DNA of 64,000 bases from Pseudomonas putida (lineage in GTDB: Bacteria; Pseudomonadota; Gammaproteobacteria; Pseudomonadales; Pseudomonadaceae), in assembly GCF_002741075.1 (NCBI RefSeq), contig NZ_CP016634.1:3936001-4000000 (forward strand), written 5' to 3'. The translations under genes were made by a program, and so were the position numbers. This document shows positions 38,358 through 52,429 of this stretch, piece by piece (position 1 is the first letter of the stretch; each line of letters begins with the position of its first letter). The notes beneath the pieces are model-generated. The model was not told where the DNA came from. It saw only the letters and a program-made list of their open reading frames with translations, and searched no databases.

Positions 38358-39935
38358 TCATTCCCACTCGATGGTGGCTGGCGGCTTGCTCGACACGTCG
38401 TAGGTGACGCGGGAGATGCCGTCGATTTCGTTGATGATACGGCCGCTGACGGTCTCCAACAGCTCGTATGGCAGGTGCGCCCAGCGAGCGGTCATGAAGT
38501 CCACGGTTTCGACGGCGCGCAGGGCGACGACCCAGGCGTAGCGACGGCCATCGCCAACGACGCCAACCGACTTGACCGGCTGGAACACCACGAATGCCTG
38601 GCTGGTCTTGTGGTACCAATCGGCCTTGCGCAGTTCTTCGATGAAGATATGGTCGGCGCGACGCAGCAGGTCGGCGTATTCCTTCTTCACTTCACCCAGG
38701 ATGCGCACGCCCAGGCCTGGACCCGGGAACGGGTGGCGGTAGACCATGTCGTACGGCAGGCCCAGTTCCAGACCGATCTTGCGCACTTCGTCCTTGAACA
38801 GCTCACGCAGTGGTTCGACCAGCTTGAGGTTCATTTCCTCCGGCAGGCCGCCGACGTTGTGGTGCGACTTGATCACGTGGGCCTTGCCGCTCTTGGCGCC
38901 AGCGGACTCGATCACGTCCGGGTAGATGGTGCCCTGGGCCAGGAACTGGATGTTCTCCAGCTTGCTGGCTTCGGCATCGAACACGTCGATGAAGGTGCGA
39001 CCGATGATCTTGCGCTTCTTCTCCGGGTCCGATTCGCCAGCCAGGTTGTCGAGGAACTGCTGCTCGGCATCGGCACGGATCACCTTGACACCCATGTTCT
39101 CTTTGAACATGGCCATGACCTGGTCGCCTTCGTGCAAACGCAGCAGGCCGTTGTCGACGAAGACGCAGGTCAGCTGGTCGCCGATGGCGCGGTGCAGCAG
39201 CGCGGCGACCACCGAGGAGTCGACACCGCCGGACAGGCCCAGCAGCACGTTGGCCGAACCAACCTGCTCGCGAACCTGGGCGATGGCGTCTTCAACGATG
39301 TTGGACGGAGTCCACAGGGCTTCACAGCCGCAGATGTCCTGAACGAAGCGGGACAGGATGCGACCGCCCTGCTTGGTGTGGGTCACTTCCGGGTGGAACT
39401 GCACGCCGTAGTAGCCGCGGGTGTCGTCGAACATGCCAGCGATCGGGCAGCTCGGAGTGCTGGCCAGCACGTGGAAGTCGCCTGGCATCTGGGTGACCTT
39501 GTCGCCGTGGCTCATCCACACGTCCAGGCCCAGTACGCCGTCGTCATCGACGTGGTCTTCGATGCCGTCGAGCAGGCGGCTCTTGCCGACTACGTCAACG
39601 CGGGCATAGCCGAACTCGCGCAGGTCGGAGCCTTCGACCTTGCCGCCCATCTGCTCGGCCATGGTCTGCATGCCGTAGCAGATGCCCAGCAGCGGAACGT
39701 TCAGGTCGAAGACCGCTTGCGGTGCGCGCGGGCTGTTGGCTTCGTGGACCGACTCGGGGCCGCCAGCGAGGATGATGCCGCGCGGGTTGAATTCGCGGAT
39801 CGCTTCATCGTCCATGTCGAACGGGTGCAGTTCGCAGTAGACACCGATCTCGCGCACGCGGCGGGCGATCAACTGGGTGTACTGGGAACCGAAATCGAGG
39901 ATCAGGATGCGGTGAGCGTGAATGTCGAGGGCCAT
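38358..39935 (-). CDS. guaA: GMP synthase (glutamine-hydrolysing)
   Basis: 525 aa, XMP to GMP. The class I glutaminase domain has nucleophile Cys in [14 protein letters not shown] and His/Glu in [11 protein letters not shown]. The ATP-pyrophosphatase P-loop is [17 protein letters not shown]. The C-terminal dimerisation domain ends [17 protein letters not shown]. It is downstream of guaB (78-bp gap) in the usual guaBA operon. Confidence 0.98.
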   Translation of the reverse strand: MALDIHAHRILILDFGSQYTQLIARRVREIGVYCELHPFDMDDEAIREFNPRGIILAGGPESVHEANSPRAPQAVFDLNVPLLGICYGMQTMAEQMGGKVEGSDLREFGYARVDVVGKSRLLDGIEDHVDDDGVLGLDVWMSHGDKVTQMPGDFHVLASTPSCPIAGMFDDTRGYYGVQFHPEVTHTKQGGRILSRFVQDICGCEALWTPSNIVEDAIAQVREQVGSANVLLGLSGGVDSSVVAALLHRAIGDQLTCVFVDNGLLRLHEGDQVMAMFKENMGVKVIRADAEQQFLDNLAGESDPEKKRKIIGRTFIDVFDAEASKLENIQFLAQGTIYPDVIESAGAKSGKAHVIKSHHNVGGLPEEMNLKLVEPLRELFKDEVRKIGLELGLPYDMVYRHPFPGPGLGVRILGEVKKEYADLLRRADHIFIEELRKADWYHKTSQAFVVFQPVKSVGVVGDGRRYAWVVALRAVETVDFMTARWAHLPYELLETVSGRIINEIDGISRVTYDVSSKPPATIEWE

Positions 39936-40013
39936 GACTCAATCTCGTCAGTGGAAATCGGAAACGACGCGGGGCTGTCGTGACAGCCCCGCTAACAGGT
40001 ATTGCTGGAAGCC

Positions 40014-42127
<2,114 letters not shown>

Positions 42128-42173
42128 GAACGAAACGGGCCTGGGGACTGCGGTAGTGATGAGATTCTACCGC

Positions 42174-42935
42174 TCAACCACCGAGGTAGCGACCGATCAG
42201 CGCCAGCCCGCTGGCCAGCACCAGCCAGGTGACCAAGCGCACGAAGGCTTCACGGGACAGCTTCTGGCTCAGGTGCCGACCTAGCCAGAGCCCGGCGGCC
42301 ATCACCGGTAACAAACATGCCGCGAGCCACAACAGGTGGGCATCGGCATACGTCCCGGCGATGAGAAACAGCGACAGGCGCACCACCGTGCTGCAGCTGA
42401 TCAGCGCACTCTGGGTCGCACGCGCCTGCTCCGTGGAGTCCAGCCGGGCATTGAGGTAGATCGCATAAAGAAAGCCCCCGCTGCCGAATAAGGCGCCGAA
42501 CAACCCGCCCGCCGTGCCCATCGGTACGGCCCAGACGCCCGCCAACCGCGCGGGCCGCACCTTTATCGCCAGGCCATACATGGCGTACCCCGTTACGAAC
42601 AGCCCCATCAGCAACAACAGAAGGTCTGATTTCAAATGCAGCAGGAAGACCACGCCCAGGGTGCAGCCCACCGCCATGCATGGCAGCAACCTCAACAGCT
42701 CGCTGCGCGCCACCGCCCTGCGCGAGGGTAACCAGTTGCCGAAGGCCGCCACGAAGTCCAGCAGCACCAGCAGCGGGATGATCCGCGACAACGGCATGAA
42801 ATGAATCAGTATCGGCCCTGCCACCAAGGCCGTGCCGAAGCCGGCAATGCCAAAGACGACGTAGGCAATGCCGACCCCTAGCAGGATGGGCAACCAATCA
42901 AGACCGGAAAACGGCAGTTGGACCAGCATGGACAT
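42174..42935 (-). CDS. TauE/SafE-family sulfite/anion exporter-like permease
   Basis: 253-aa membrane protein with about eight TM segments. Family features are WLPILLGVGIAYVVFGIAGFGTALVAGPIL near the N-terminus and a second half repeat GTAGGLFGALFGSGGFLYAIYLNAR. The transported anion is unknown. An AGGGG site precedes ATG codons at 42935 and 42929; the longer TTG start at 42947 was not used. It is divergent from a LysR regulator 91 bp away, which is its likely regulator. Confidence 0.88.
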   Translation of the reverse strand: MSMLVQLPFSGLDWLPILLGVGIAYVVFGIAGFGTALVAGPILIHFMPLSRIIPLLVLLDFVAAFGNWLPSRRAVARSELLRLLPCMAVGCTLGVVFLLHLKSDLLLLLMGLFVTGYAMYGLAIKVRPARLAGVWAVPMGTAGGLFGALFGSGGFLYAIYLNARLDSTEQARATQSALISCSTVVRLSLFLIAGTYADAHLLWLAACLLPVMAAGLWLGRHLSQKLSREAFVRLVTWLVLASGLALIGRYLGG

Positions 42936-43026
42936 GACCCCTGACAAGATGCAGACAGGTTAGCCAGCCATGAGCCATGCCGACTAATATGCCTTTCCGC
43001 CCTCAGCCATCTCAAAAAGGCATGCC

Positions 43027-43932
43027 ATGACTTCCATCCGCCAATTGCGCTATTTCGTGGAAATTGCCGAGAACGGCAGCTTCAGCGCAGCTGCCGAGCG
43101 GCTGTACATTGCCCAATCGGCCTTGAGCCGCCAGATCAAGGAACTGGAACAGCAGCTTGGCACGCCGCTGTTCGAGCGCACTGCCCGCCAGCCACGCCTG
43201 ACCGCGGCCGGTCTGGCGTTTCTCGACCGCGCCCGGCACCTGCTGGCTGACCTGGACAAAGCCGAACGCCTGGCCCGGGAGATTGGCCAGGGCTTGCGCG
43301 GCAGCCTGCGCCTGAATCACTCCAGCACCGTTCCGTTGACCGGACGGCTGCTCGAGCGTCTGGGCGGCTATCTGGAGGCCAACCCCGGCGTTTCCCTGGA
43401 GATCGCCCAGCAATCGTCGGAAGCGCAGTTGGAAGACATCGCCCAAGGACGTCTGGAAATCGGCCTGCTTCGCCTGCCCGTATTGCGCCAACATCATGAC
43501 GTGGAAACCCATACCCTGTTCAGCGAGCCATTGCTGCTGGCCGTGGCGGCAGGCCATCCACTGGCAAACGCCACGCAGGTGGACCTGGAGCGATTGCGTG
43601 AGGAGCGCTTTATCTCCATCCCCCATCGGCAGCGGGGGGGTTTGAGCTATCTGTCCGCTTCGTTGTGCATGAAGGCGGGGTTCTTTCCCCGCGCCGCACA
43701 GGTCGTTTCTCGCAAGACCACCCAACTGCAACTGATCCAGGCCGGTTTCGGGGTGGCACTGTTGCCGGCCTGCATGCGCGACATTGCGCCGGCCTCGGTG
43801 CATTTCGTACCGCTGGATGAGCCTTGCCAGAGCACCGTGGCCCTGGCGTGTCGACGAGATGCGGGGGACCTGGTGCGCCAGTTCGTCTCGGCGATGCAAG
43901 CCTCGAGCGCCAACACAGACAACCAGGCGTGA
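43027..43932 (+). CDS. LysR-family transcriptional regulator
   Basis: 301 aa. The N-terminal winged HTH is MTSIRQLRYFVEIAENGSFSAAAERLYIAQSALSRQIKELEQQLGTPLFER. The LysR substrate domain (~90-295) starts at LRGSLRLNHSSTVPLTGRLL. It is divergent from the TauE permease gene, the usual LysR arrangement; the inducer is unknown. It overlaps or abuts the xseA upstream region; xseA starts 20 bp after its stop. Confidence 0.92.
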   Translation: MTSIRQLRYFVEIAENGSFSAAAERLYIAQSALSRQIKELEQQLGTPLFERTARQPRLTAAGLAFLDRARHLLADLDKAERLAREIGQGLRGSLRLNHSSTVPLTGRLLERLGGYLEANPGVSLEIAQQSSEAQLEDIAQGRLEIGLLRLPVLRQHHDVETHTLFSEPLLLAVAAGHPLANATQVDLERLREERFISIPHRQRGGLSYLSASLCMKAGFFPRAAQVVSRKTTQLQLIQAGFGVALLPACMRDIAPASVHFVPLDEPCQSTVALACRRDAGDLVRQFVSAMQASSANTDNQA

Positions 43933-43952
43933 TGTCCTTTATGATGCCCGCC

Positions 43953-45332
43953 ATGATCAGAGACCCCTTCGAACGACTCGGCCTGGACCGCGAAGTCCTC
44001 ACCGTCAGCCAACTCAACGGCCGCGCCCGCGTGCTGCTCGAGGACGTGTTCCGCAGCGTCTGGGTGGAGGGCGAGATATCCAACCTCGCCCGGCCGGCCT
44101 CCGGGCACATGTATTTCACCCTCAAGGACAGCGGCGCCCAAGTGCGCTGCGCACTGTTCCGGCAAAACGCCGCGCGCGTGCGCCAGGCCCTGCGCGATGG
44201 CTTGGCGGTAAGGGTGCGAGGCAAGGTCTCGCTGTTCGAAGGGCGCGGTGACTACCAACTGATCCTCGACACCGTCGAGCCCGCCGGCGATGGCGCCCTG
44301 CGCCTGGCCTTCGAAGCGTTGAAGGAAAAGCTCGGCGCCGAAGGCCTGTTCAGCGCCGAACGTAAGCAGCCCCTGCCGGCCCACCCGCGTCGCATCGGCA
44401 TCATCACCTCCCCCACCGGCGCGGTGATCCGCGACATCATCAGCGTATTCCGCCGCCGGGCTCCGCAGGTGGAACTGAACCTGATCCCCACCGCCGTACA
44501 GGGCCGGGAAGCCATCGCCCAGATCGTACGCGCCCTGCGCCTGGCCGACAGCATGGGCTTCGATGCGTTGATCCTGGCGCGCGGCGGGGGCTCGCTGGAG
44601 GACCTCTGGTGCTTCAACGAAGAGGACGTCGCGCTCGCCGTGGCCGCCTGTGTGACGCCCATCGTCAGCGCCGTGGGTCATGAAACCGACGTGTCGATCA
44701 GCGACTTCGTCGCCGACGTTCGCGCACCGACGCCGTCGGCGGCCGCCGAACTGCTGGCACCGGACAGCAGCGGCCTGCAGCAGCGCCTGGACAGCCTGCA
44801 ACGGCGCCTGTTGCTGCGCATGAAAAACCGCCTGGCCCACGATCACCTGCGCCTGGATGGCCTGGCTCGCCGCCTGCGCCATCCCGGCGAACGCCTGCGC
44901 CAGCAGGCCCAGCGCCTGGACGACCTGGACATGCGCCTGCGCCGCGCCTTCATGCTCAACATGAACCAGCGCCACGAGCGCCTGGGCCGGTTCGACACAC
45001 GCCTGGCCGCGCAACATCCGGGGCGCGCGCTCAAGCTGCTTGGCCAGCGCCTGGACAGCCTTGCCGAGCGCCTCCCTCGGGCGATGCGCGAAATCCTCAA
45101 GGATCGTCGCCAACGCTTCCAGGCCCAGTTGCAGACGCTGCAAGTGGTCAGCCCCCTGGCGACCCTGGCCCGCGGCTACAGCATCCTGCTCGACGAGCGC
45201 GGCCAGGCCATCCGCAGCGCCGCCCAGACCCACAACGGCCAACGCCTGACCGCCCGCCTGAACGAAGGCGAGCTCAAGGTGCGGGTCGAGGACAACCACC
45301 AGACTCCGGTCACCCTTTCGCTACTGGACTGA
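43953..45332 (+). CDS. xseA: Exodeoxyribonuclease VII large subunit
   Basis: 459 aa. The start MIRDPFERLGLDREVLTVSQLNGRARVLLEDVF matches the family; in-frame ATGs at 43932 and 43941 are alternatives. The OB-fold (VWVEGEISNLARPASGHMYFTLKD) precedes the catalytic domain with HPRRIGIITSPTGAVIRDI, ILARGGGSLEDLWCFNEE and VSAVGHETDVSISDFVADVRAPTPSAAAEL. A long Leu/Arg coiled coil and the tail PLATLARGYSI follow. The M23 peptidase gene begins 3 bp later. Confidence 0.97.
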   Translation: MIRDPFERLGLDREVLTVSQLNGRARVLLEDVFRSVWVEGEISNLARPASGHMYFTLKDSGAQVRCALFRQNAARVRQALRDGLAVRVRGKVSLFEGRGDYQLILDTVEPAGDGALRLAFEALKEKLGAEGLFSAERKQPLPAHPRRIGIITSPTGAVIRDIISVFRRRAPQVELNLIPTAVQGREAIAQIVRALRLADSMGFDALILARGGGSLEDLWCFNEEDVALAVAACVTPIVSAVGHETDVSISDFVADVRAPTPSAAAELLAPDSSGLQQRLDSLQRRLLLRMKNRLAHDHLRLDGLARRLRHPGERLRQQAQRLDDLDMRLRRAFMLNMNQRHERLGRFDTRLAAQHPGRALKLLGQRLDSLAERLPRAMREILKDRRQRFQAQLQTLQVVSPLATLARGYSILLDERGQAIRSAAQTHNGQRLTARLNEGELKVRVEDNHQTPVTLSLLD

Positions 45333-45335
45333 CAC

Positions 45336-46163
45336 ATGCCCCGCCTGCTTGCCCCTCTGCTTGCGCTCTCCCTGCTGTTGCTCGGCACCCACGCCCAGGC
45401 CAGCTACATCACCCGCCAACTGAACAAACCGGTGCCTGGCGGTGTGGCAGTGGTCGACCTGGGCCCATCGGCCTCGGCACCCAACGCCCGCTTCGATGGC
45501 AAGCCGGTGCTGGTGGTGCAGGAGCAAGGCAATTGGCTGGCCATCGTCGGCATCCCGCTGACGCAAAAGCCTGGGACCGCCGTGCTGACCCAGGGCTCGC
45601 GCAGCCTGCCTTTCACCGTCGGCAGCAAGAAGTACCCCGAGCAGCACATCACCCTGAAGAACAAGCGCCAGGTCAATCCAGAGCCCGCCGACCTCAAGCG
45701 CATCGAGCGCGAGCTTGCCGAGCAGATCAAGGCCTACCGCAGCTTCAGCCCTGCCCTGCCGAGCAACCTGATCCTCGACAAACCGGTCAGCGGGCCACTG
45801 TCGAGCAAGTTCGGTGTGCGCCGCTTCTTCAACGGCGAGGAGCGCAACCCCCATGCGGGCCTGGACTTCGCCGTGCCGGCAGGTACACCTATCAAGACCC
45901 CGGCCAATGGCAAGGTGATCCTGGTGGGCGACTATTTCTTCAATGGCCGTACCGTGTTCGTCGATCACGGCCAGGGCTTCATCAGCATGTTCTGCCACAT
46001 GTCGAAGATCGACGTGAAACCCGGGCAGACGCTGCGCCGAGGCGAGGTGGTCGGCCGCGTGGGCGCCACGGGCCGGGCGACCGGGCCGCACATGCACTGG
46101 AATGTCAGCCTCAACGATGCGCGGGTGGATCCGGCAATCTTCATCGGGGCATTCCAGCCCTGA
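45336..46163 (+). CDS. M23-family murein endopeptidase, periplasmic
   Basis: 275 aa. The signal peptide ends at AQASY (~residue 22). An N-terminal domain is followed by the LytM/M23 domain (~160-270): SSKFGVRRFFNGEERNPHAGLDFAVPAGTPI (HxxxD zinc ligands), FVDHGQGFISMFCHMSKIDV and GRATGPHMHWNVSLND (HxH). An intact catalytic set suggests an active endopeptidase rather than a NlpD/EnvC-type activator. It is co-transcribed with xseA. Confidence 0.93.
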   Translation: MPRLLAPLLALSLLLLGTHAQASYITRQLNKPVPGGVAVVDLGPSASAPNARFDGKPVLVVQEQGNWLAIVGIPLTQKPGTAVLTQGSRSLPFTVGSKKYPEQHITLKNKRQVNPEPADLKRIERELAEQIKAYRSFSPALPSNLILDKPVSGPLSSKFGVRRFFNGEERNPHAGLDFAVPAGTPIKTPANGKVILVGDYFFNGRTVFVDHGQGFISMFCHMSKIDVKPGQTLRRGEVVGRVGATGRATGPHMHWNVSLNDARVDPAIFIGAFQP

Positions 46164-46180
46164 TGATCGGCGGAGTCTGT

Positions 46181-46271
46181 TTCGCGGGTCCCCCCCTCCC
46201 ACAAGGACTGGCGCTGCCTTGGAAGCCTTCATAAAACCCTGTGGGAGCAGGCGTACCCGCGAAGAGGCCTG
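46181..46271. repeat. Inverted pair of REP elements
   Basis: A degenerate copy (46181-46205, TTCGCGGGTCCCCCCCTCCC) and a good inverted copy (46237-46271, CCCTGTGGGAGCAGGCGTACCCGCGAAGAGGCCTG) lie after the M23 gene. They could form a long hairpin at the 3' end of the xseA-M23 mRNA. The next 170 bp up to the leuA leader are AT-rich, with no gene seen and no promoter placed. Confidence 0.75.
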
Positions 46272-46443
46272 CACAGCCAACTATGATTCCGCCGAGTTGC
46301 GCCATCGAAAAATACAGCGCAAAAATACCGAAGGCACTTTTACATATCAGCCATAAAATCTCGCTCAACCGCTTTTTTTAAGCATTTCTCTCAATTTTTT
46401 CCGAATGCTTGCCATCCCTCCAGCCACTGGTTAGGGTTGAGGC

Positions 46444-46521
46444 ATGAAAACCTTCAGCACCCTCATCCTGCTCCGACAACATCGCAGCCTCTGCCTGGTC
46501 AGCGCCCGACTACCAGGCTGA
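46444..46521 (+). CDS. leuL: Leucine-rich leader peptide upstream of leuA
   Basis: A 25-codon ORF (MKTFSTLILLRQHRSLCLVSARLPG) with a GAGG ribosome site 5 nt upstream ends 75 bp before leuA. Six of 25 codons are leucine (CTC, CTG, CTC, CTC, CTG, CTA), including the run LILL and a rarer CTA near the end. This fits ribosome-mediated attenuation by leucine supply. I could not find a classic T-tailed terminator between the leader and leuA, so the mechanism may be translational or use another structure. Confidence 0.65.
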   Translation: MKTFSTLILLRQHRSLCLVSARLPG

Positions 46522-46596
46522 TCGCGTCGCCTCGCCTCTTCATCTCGTTATCGCTCGGCAGGCCCGATCTCGGCCGCACATAAAAGGATTGCTTCC

Positions 46597-48270
<1,674 letters not shown>

Positions 48271-48287
48271 GCTGTCACGCAGTGATC

Positions 48288-48316
48288 AAGCCCGCATCGT
48301 TCGATGCGGGCTTTTT
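48288..48316 (+). terminator. Intrinsic terminator of leuA
   Basis: AAGCCCGCATCG and CGATGCGGGC form the stem, followed by TTTTT. It starts 18 bp past the leuA stop. Confidence 0.92.
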
Positions 48317-48336
48317 ATTGCCTGTTGGATCGATGA

Positions 48337-48423
48337 GGGCTGCTGCACAGCCCTTTCGCGGCACAAGGCCGCACCTACAGAAATCCGCGAACGCGTTCAT
48401 CGCTTGTAGCGGCCTTGCCCCAC
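48337..48423. repeat. Hairpin plus divergent REP-like pair between leuA and eda
   Basis: GGGCTG-CTGCA-CAGCCC (48337-48353) is followed by TTTCGCGGCACAAGGCCGC ACCTACAG (48354-48380) and an inverted partial copy CGCTTGTAGCGGCCTTGCCCCAC (48401-48423). This variant has GGCCGC/GCGGCC in place of the GGGTTTACCC core of the other REPs here, so it may be a second REP class. It lies between convergent leuA and eda. Confidence 0.65.
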
Positions 48424-48436
48424 CTTACTTCAGCGC

Positions 48437-48462
48437 AAAAAAAGGGCGCCAATCAGGCGCCC
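48437..48462 (-). terminator. Intrinsic terminator of the zwf-pgl-eda operon
   Basis: Minus strand: GGGCGCC, loop TGATT, GGCGCCC, then seven T. It starts 33 bp past the eda stop. Confidence 0.93.
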
Positions 48463-48494
48463 CACAAGCGTTGTAGCACACAACAAATTCAGCT

Positions 48495-49169
48495 TCAGTC
48501 CAGCAATGCCATCGCCTCGGCGCTGCAGGCCTCGATCCGTGCCCAGTCGCCGTTCTTGATCCAGCCGCTGTCGAGCATCCAGGTCCCGCCCACGCACATC
48601 ACGTTGGGCTGGGCCATGTAGTTGCGCACGTTGGCCGGGTTGACGCCACCGGTGGGACAGAAGCGGATGTCGCCGAACGGGCCGGCGAAGGCTTTGATCG
48701 CCGCTACGCCGCCGCTGATTTCGGCGGGGAACAGCTTGAAGCGACGGTAGCCCAGGGCGTAACCCATCATGATTTCCGAGGGCGTGCTGATACCGGGCAA
48801 CAGCGGGATGTCGCTTTCGACACCCGCCTGAAGGATGTCCTGGGTCACCCCAGGGGTCACCACAAATTGTGCTCCTGCAGCGTCCACCGCAGTGAACATG
48901 GTGCGATCCAGGACGGTACCGGCGCCGACGCACAGTTCCGGACGCTCCTCGCGCAGCACGCGGATGGCCTTGAGGCCATGCTCGGAACGCAGGGTCACCT
49001 CCAGGGTACGGATGCCACCGGCGGCCAGGGCGTCGGCCAGGGGCAGAATATCTTGCTCACGGGCGATGGTGATCACCGGCAGAATGCGCGCCTTGCCACA
49101 GATCGCGTCGATCCGGGCGGCTTTCTCGGCCATCGAGAGCAGAGGCTGTTGGCGTTCGAGCGTGGTCAT
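48495..49169 (-). CDS. eda: 2-dehydro-3-deoxy-phosphogluconate aldolase (KDPG aldolase)
   Basis: 224 aa, splits KDPG to pyruvate and glyceraldehyde-3-P, the last Entner-Doudoroff step. Landmarks are ILPVITIAREQDILPLADALAAGGIRTLEVTLRS (catalytic Glu), VGAGTVLD, FVVTPGVTQD and the Schiff-base Lys in GYRRFKLFPAEISGG. MTTLERQQ was chosen with AAGGATCC upstream; MPMSQ is a longer alternative. It is last of zwf-pgl-eda, 17 bp after pgl. Confidence 0.97.
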   Translation of the reverse strand: MTTLERQQPLLSMAEKAARIDAICGKARILPVITIAREQDILPLADALAAGGIRTLEVTLRSEHGLKAIRVLREERPELCVGAGTVLDRTMFTAVDAAGAQFVVTPGVTQDILQAGVESDIPLLPGISTPSEIMMGYALGYRRFKLFPAEISGGVAAIKAFAGPFGDIRFCPTGGVNPANVRNYMAQPNVMCVGGTWMLDSGWIKNGDWARIEACSAEAMALLD

Positions 49170-49186
49170 GAGAGTGGATCCTTGGC

Positions 49187-49886
49187 TCATGGGCACCAGT
49201 AGATGTCCAGGGGGTCGTGAAGAAAGGCGCGAATCGGCATTTCGGTTGGGTCAGCGGCCGCCAATGCGGCGCGCAGGGTAGCGAGTTTGCCCGGGCCTTG
49301 CACGGACAGTGCGATGAAACCAGCGCTGGCCAACAGGGCACGGGTCATGCTCAGGCGCTGGCGCGGCACATTCGGTGCCAGCATCGGCAGGCAGCGGCGG
49401 GCGCTGCGCACATCCAGACCTTCATCCAGGTTGGGGCTGGCCGGGAACAACGAGGCCGTATGACCATCATCGCCCATGCCCAGCACCAGTACATCGATCA
49501 CAGGCAGCGCAGCCAGGGCCTGGTCAGCCAGGACAGCGGCGGCCTCGAGACTCTCGGCGTAGTGATACAGGCCCACGAAGCGGGCCTTGGCAGCCGGCCC
49601 CTTGAACAGGTGACGTGCGAGCAAGCCGGCGTTGCTGTCGGCGTGCGCGACCGGCACCCAACGCTCGTCGGCCAGGCTGACCGTGACGTTCGACCAGTCC
49701 AGCGTTTCGCCCGCGAGCTTCTCCAGGAACGGCACCGGGCTGCGGCCACCCGACAGCACCAGACACGCCGCGCCTTTGCGGGCAATGGCCTGACGCAGCT
49801 TTTCGGCCACGTCATGGGCCAGCGTCGCCGCCAAGGCTTTGCCGTCAGCCAGCGAATGCGTCGTTACGCTCGCCGGCAGTTGCAGT

Positions 49887-49900
<14 letters not shown>
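49187..49900 (-). CDS. pgl: 6-phosphogluconolactonase
   Basis: 237 aa, hydrolyses 6-phosphogluconolactone. SugarP isomerase-like fold with [36 protein letters not shown] and [20 protein letters not shown], the expected DevB/Pgl motifs. The start MAISELQLP has GGAGGG 6 nt upstream and overlaps the zwf stop by 14 bp; a GTG at 49918 is possible. Its product and that of zwf act consecutively. Confidence 0.96.
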
Positions 49901-51356
<1,456 letters not shown>

Positions 51357-51399
51357 GATGTTGGTTCTTTCCTAAAGTTGGCCTAGGAATATCGTTTTC

Positions 51400-51409
51400 A
51401 ACCGCGGTT
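51400..51409. promoter_or_regulatory. Palindrome AACCGCGGTT with flanking GTTTTCAA repeats upstream of zwf
   Basis: A perfect 10-bp palindrome is embedded between direct repeats GTTTTCAA at 51394-51401 and 51407-51414. It lies 44-53 bp upstream of the zwf ATG on the zwf side of the HexR-like site. The central CG resembles LacI-family operators. No regulator assigned. Confidence 0.35.
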
Positions 51410-51421
51410 TTCAAGGGGTAA

Positions 51422-51437
51422 TGTAGTAAAAACCACA
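51422..51437. promoter_or_regulatory. Candidate HexR operator in the zwf/hexR intergenic region
   Basis: TGTAGTAAAAACCACA is a 16-bp imperfect palindrome (arms TGTAGT/TGTGGT) similar to gammaproteobacterial HexR sites such as TGTAATTAAATTACA and to the TTGT/ACAA half-sites reported in P. putida. It overlaps a TACATT -10-like hexamer of the zwf promoter on the minus strand, fitting repression relieved by KDPG. Confidence 0.5.
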
Positions 51438-51556
51438 ACATTACCGACAACTGTGACAGACAAGTGGTACGGCAACCTCGCCGACAGTACGATAGACACC
51501 GTGCAAAAAGCCCGCTGTTCCCTCAGCCGGCTGTCTTCCCGACCCAAGGACATACC

Positions 51557-52429
51557 ATGGACCGCGTGAGAAACCTCCTGGAGCAGATCCAGGGACGCCT
51601 CGACGAGCTGAACAAGGCCGAACGCAAAGTCGCCGAAGTCATCCTGCTCAACCCGCAACAAGCTACCCGCTTCAGCATTGCCGCGCTGGCCCAGGCCGCC
51701 AAGGTCAGCGAGCCGACGGTCAACCGCTTCTGCCGCTCCTTCGGTGTCAGTGGCTACCCCGAACTCAAGCTGCAGCTGGCCCAGAGCCTGGCCAGCGGCG
51801 CCGCTTACGTCAGCCGTGCGGTGGAAGCCGACGACGACCCGGCCGCTTACACCCAGAAAATCTTCGGCAGCGCCATCGCCTCGCTCGACAGCGCCTGCCA
51901 GGCACTCGACCCACATCAGGTCAGCCGCGCCGTGGACATGATGATCCAAGCCCGGCAGATCCACTTCTTCGGCCTGGGCGCCTCGGCCCCCGTGGCCCTC
52001 GACGCCCAGCACAAATTCTTCCGTTTCAACCTCGCGGTGTCGGCCCATGCCGACGTGCTCATGCAGCGCATGCTGGCTTCGGTCGCCCACACCGGCGATC
52101 TGTTCGTCATCATCTCCTACACCGGTCGCACCCGCGAACTCGTGGAGGTGGCCCGCGTGGCGCGTGAAAACGGCGCCTCGGTGCTTGGCCTGACCGCCGC
52201 CGGCTCGCCCCTGGCCAAGGCCTGCAGCCTGAGCCTGAACATCCCGTTGCCGGAAGACACCGACATCTACATGCCGATGACCTCGCGGATCATCCAACTC
52301 ACCGTGCTCGATGTGCTGGCCACCGGCATGACCCTGCGCCGCGGCGTGGACTTCCAGCCGCACCTGCGCAAGATCAAGGAAAGCCTCAACGCCAGCCGTT
52401 ACCCGATCGAGGACGACGAACTCAACTGA
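51557..52429 (+). CDS. hexR: HexR, RpiR-family repressor of glucose catabolism
   Basis: 290 aa. The N-terminal RpiR HTH (~1-77) includes [46 protein letters not shown]. The SIS sugar-phosphate domain (~125-255) has [23 protein letters not shown] and [21 protein letters not shown]. In Pseudomonas HexR represses zwf, edd and gap and is released by KDPG. It is divergent from zwf; its 3' end overlaps the mutarotase gene by 8 bp. Confidence 0.97.
   Translation: MDRVRNLLEQIQGRLDELNKAERKVAEVILLNPQQATRFSIAALAQAAKVSEPTVNRFCRSFGVSGYPELKLQLAQSLASGAAYVSRAVEADDDPAAYTQKIFGSAIASLDSACQALDPHQVSRAVDMMIQARQIHFFGLGASAPVALDAQHKFFRFNLAVSAHADVLMQRMLASVAHTGDLFVIISYTGRTRELVEVARVARENGASVLGLTAAGSPLAKACSLSLNIPLPEDTDIYMPMTSRIIQLTVLDVLATGMTLRRGVDFQPHLRKIKESLNASRYPIEDDELN

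Noticed and set aside
43647..45299. 550-aa minus-strand ORF opposite xseA and lysR
   Set aside because: Spans two real genes on the other strand and has shadow-type composition.
46164..46596. T-box or riboswitch before leuA
   Set aside because: No T-box sequence (AGGGTGGNACCGCG) or other known riboswitch core; the leader peptide explains the region better.
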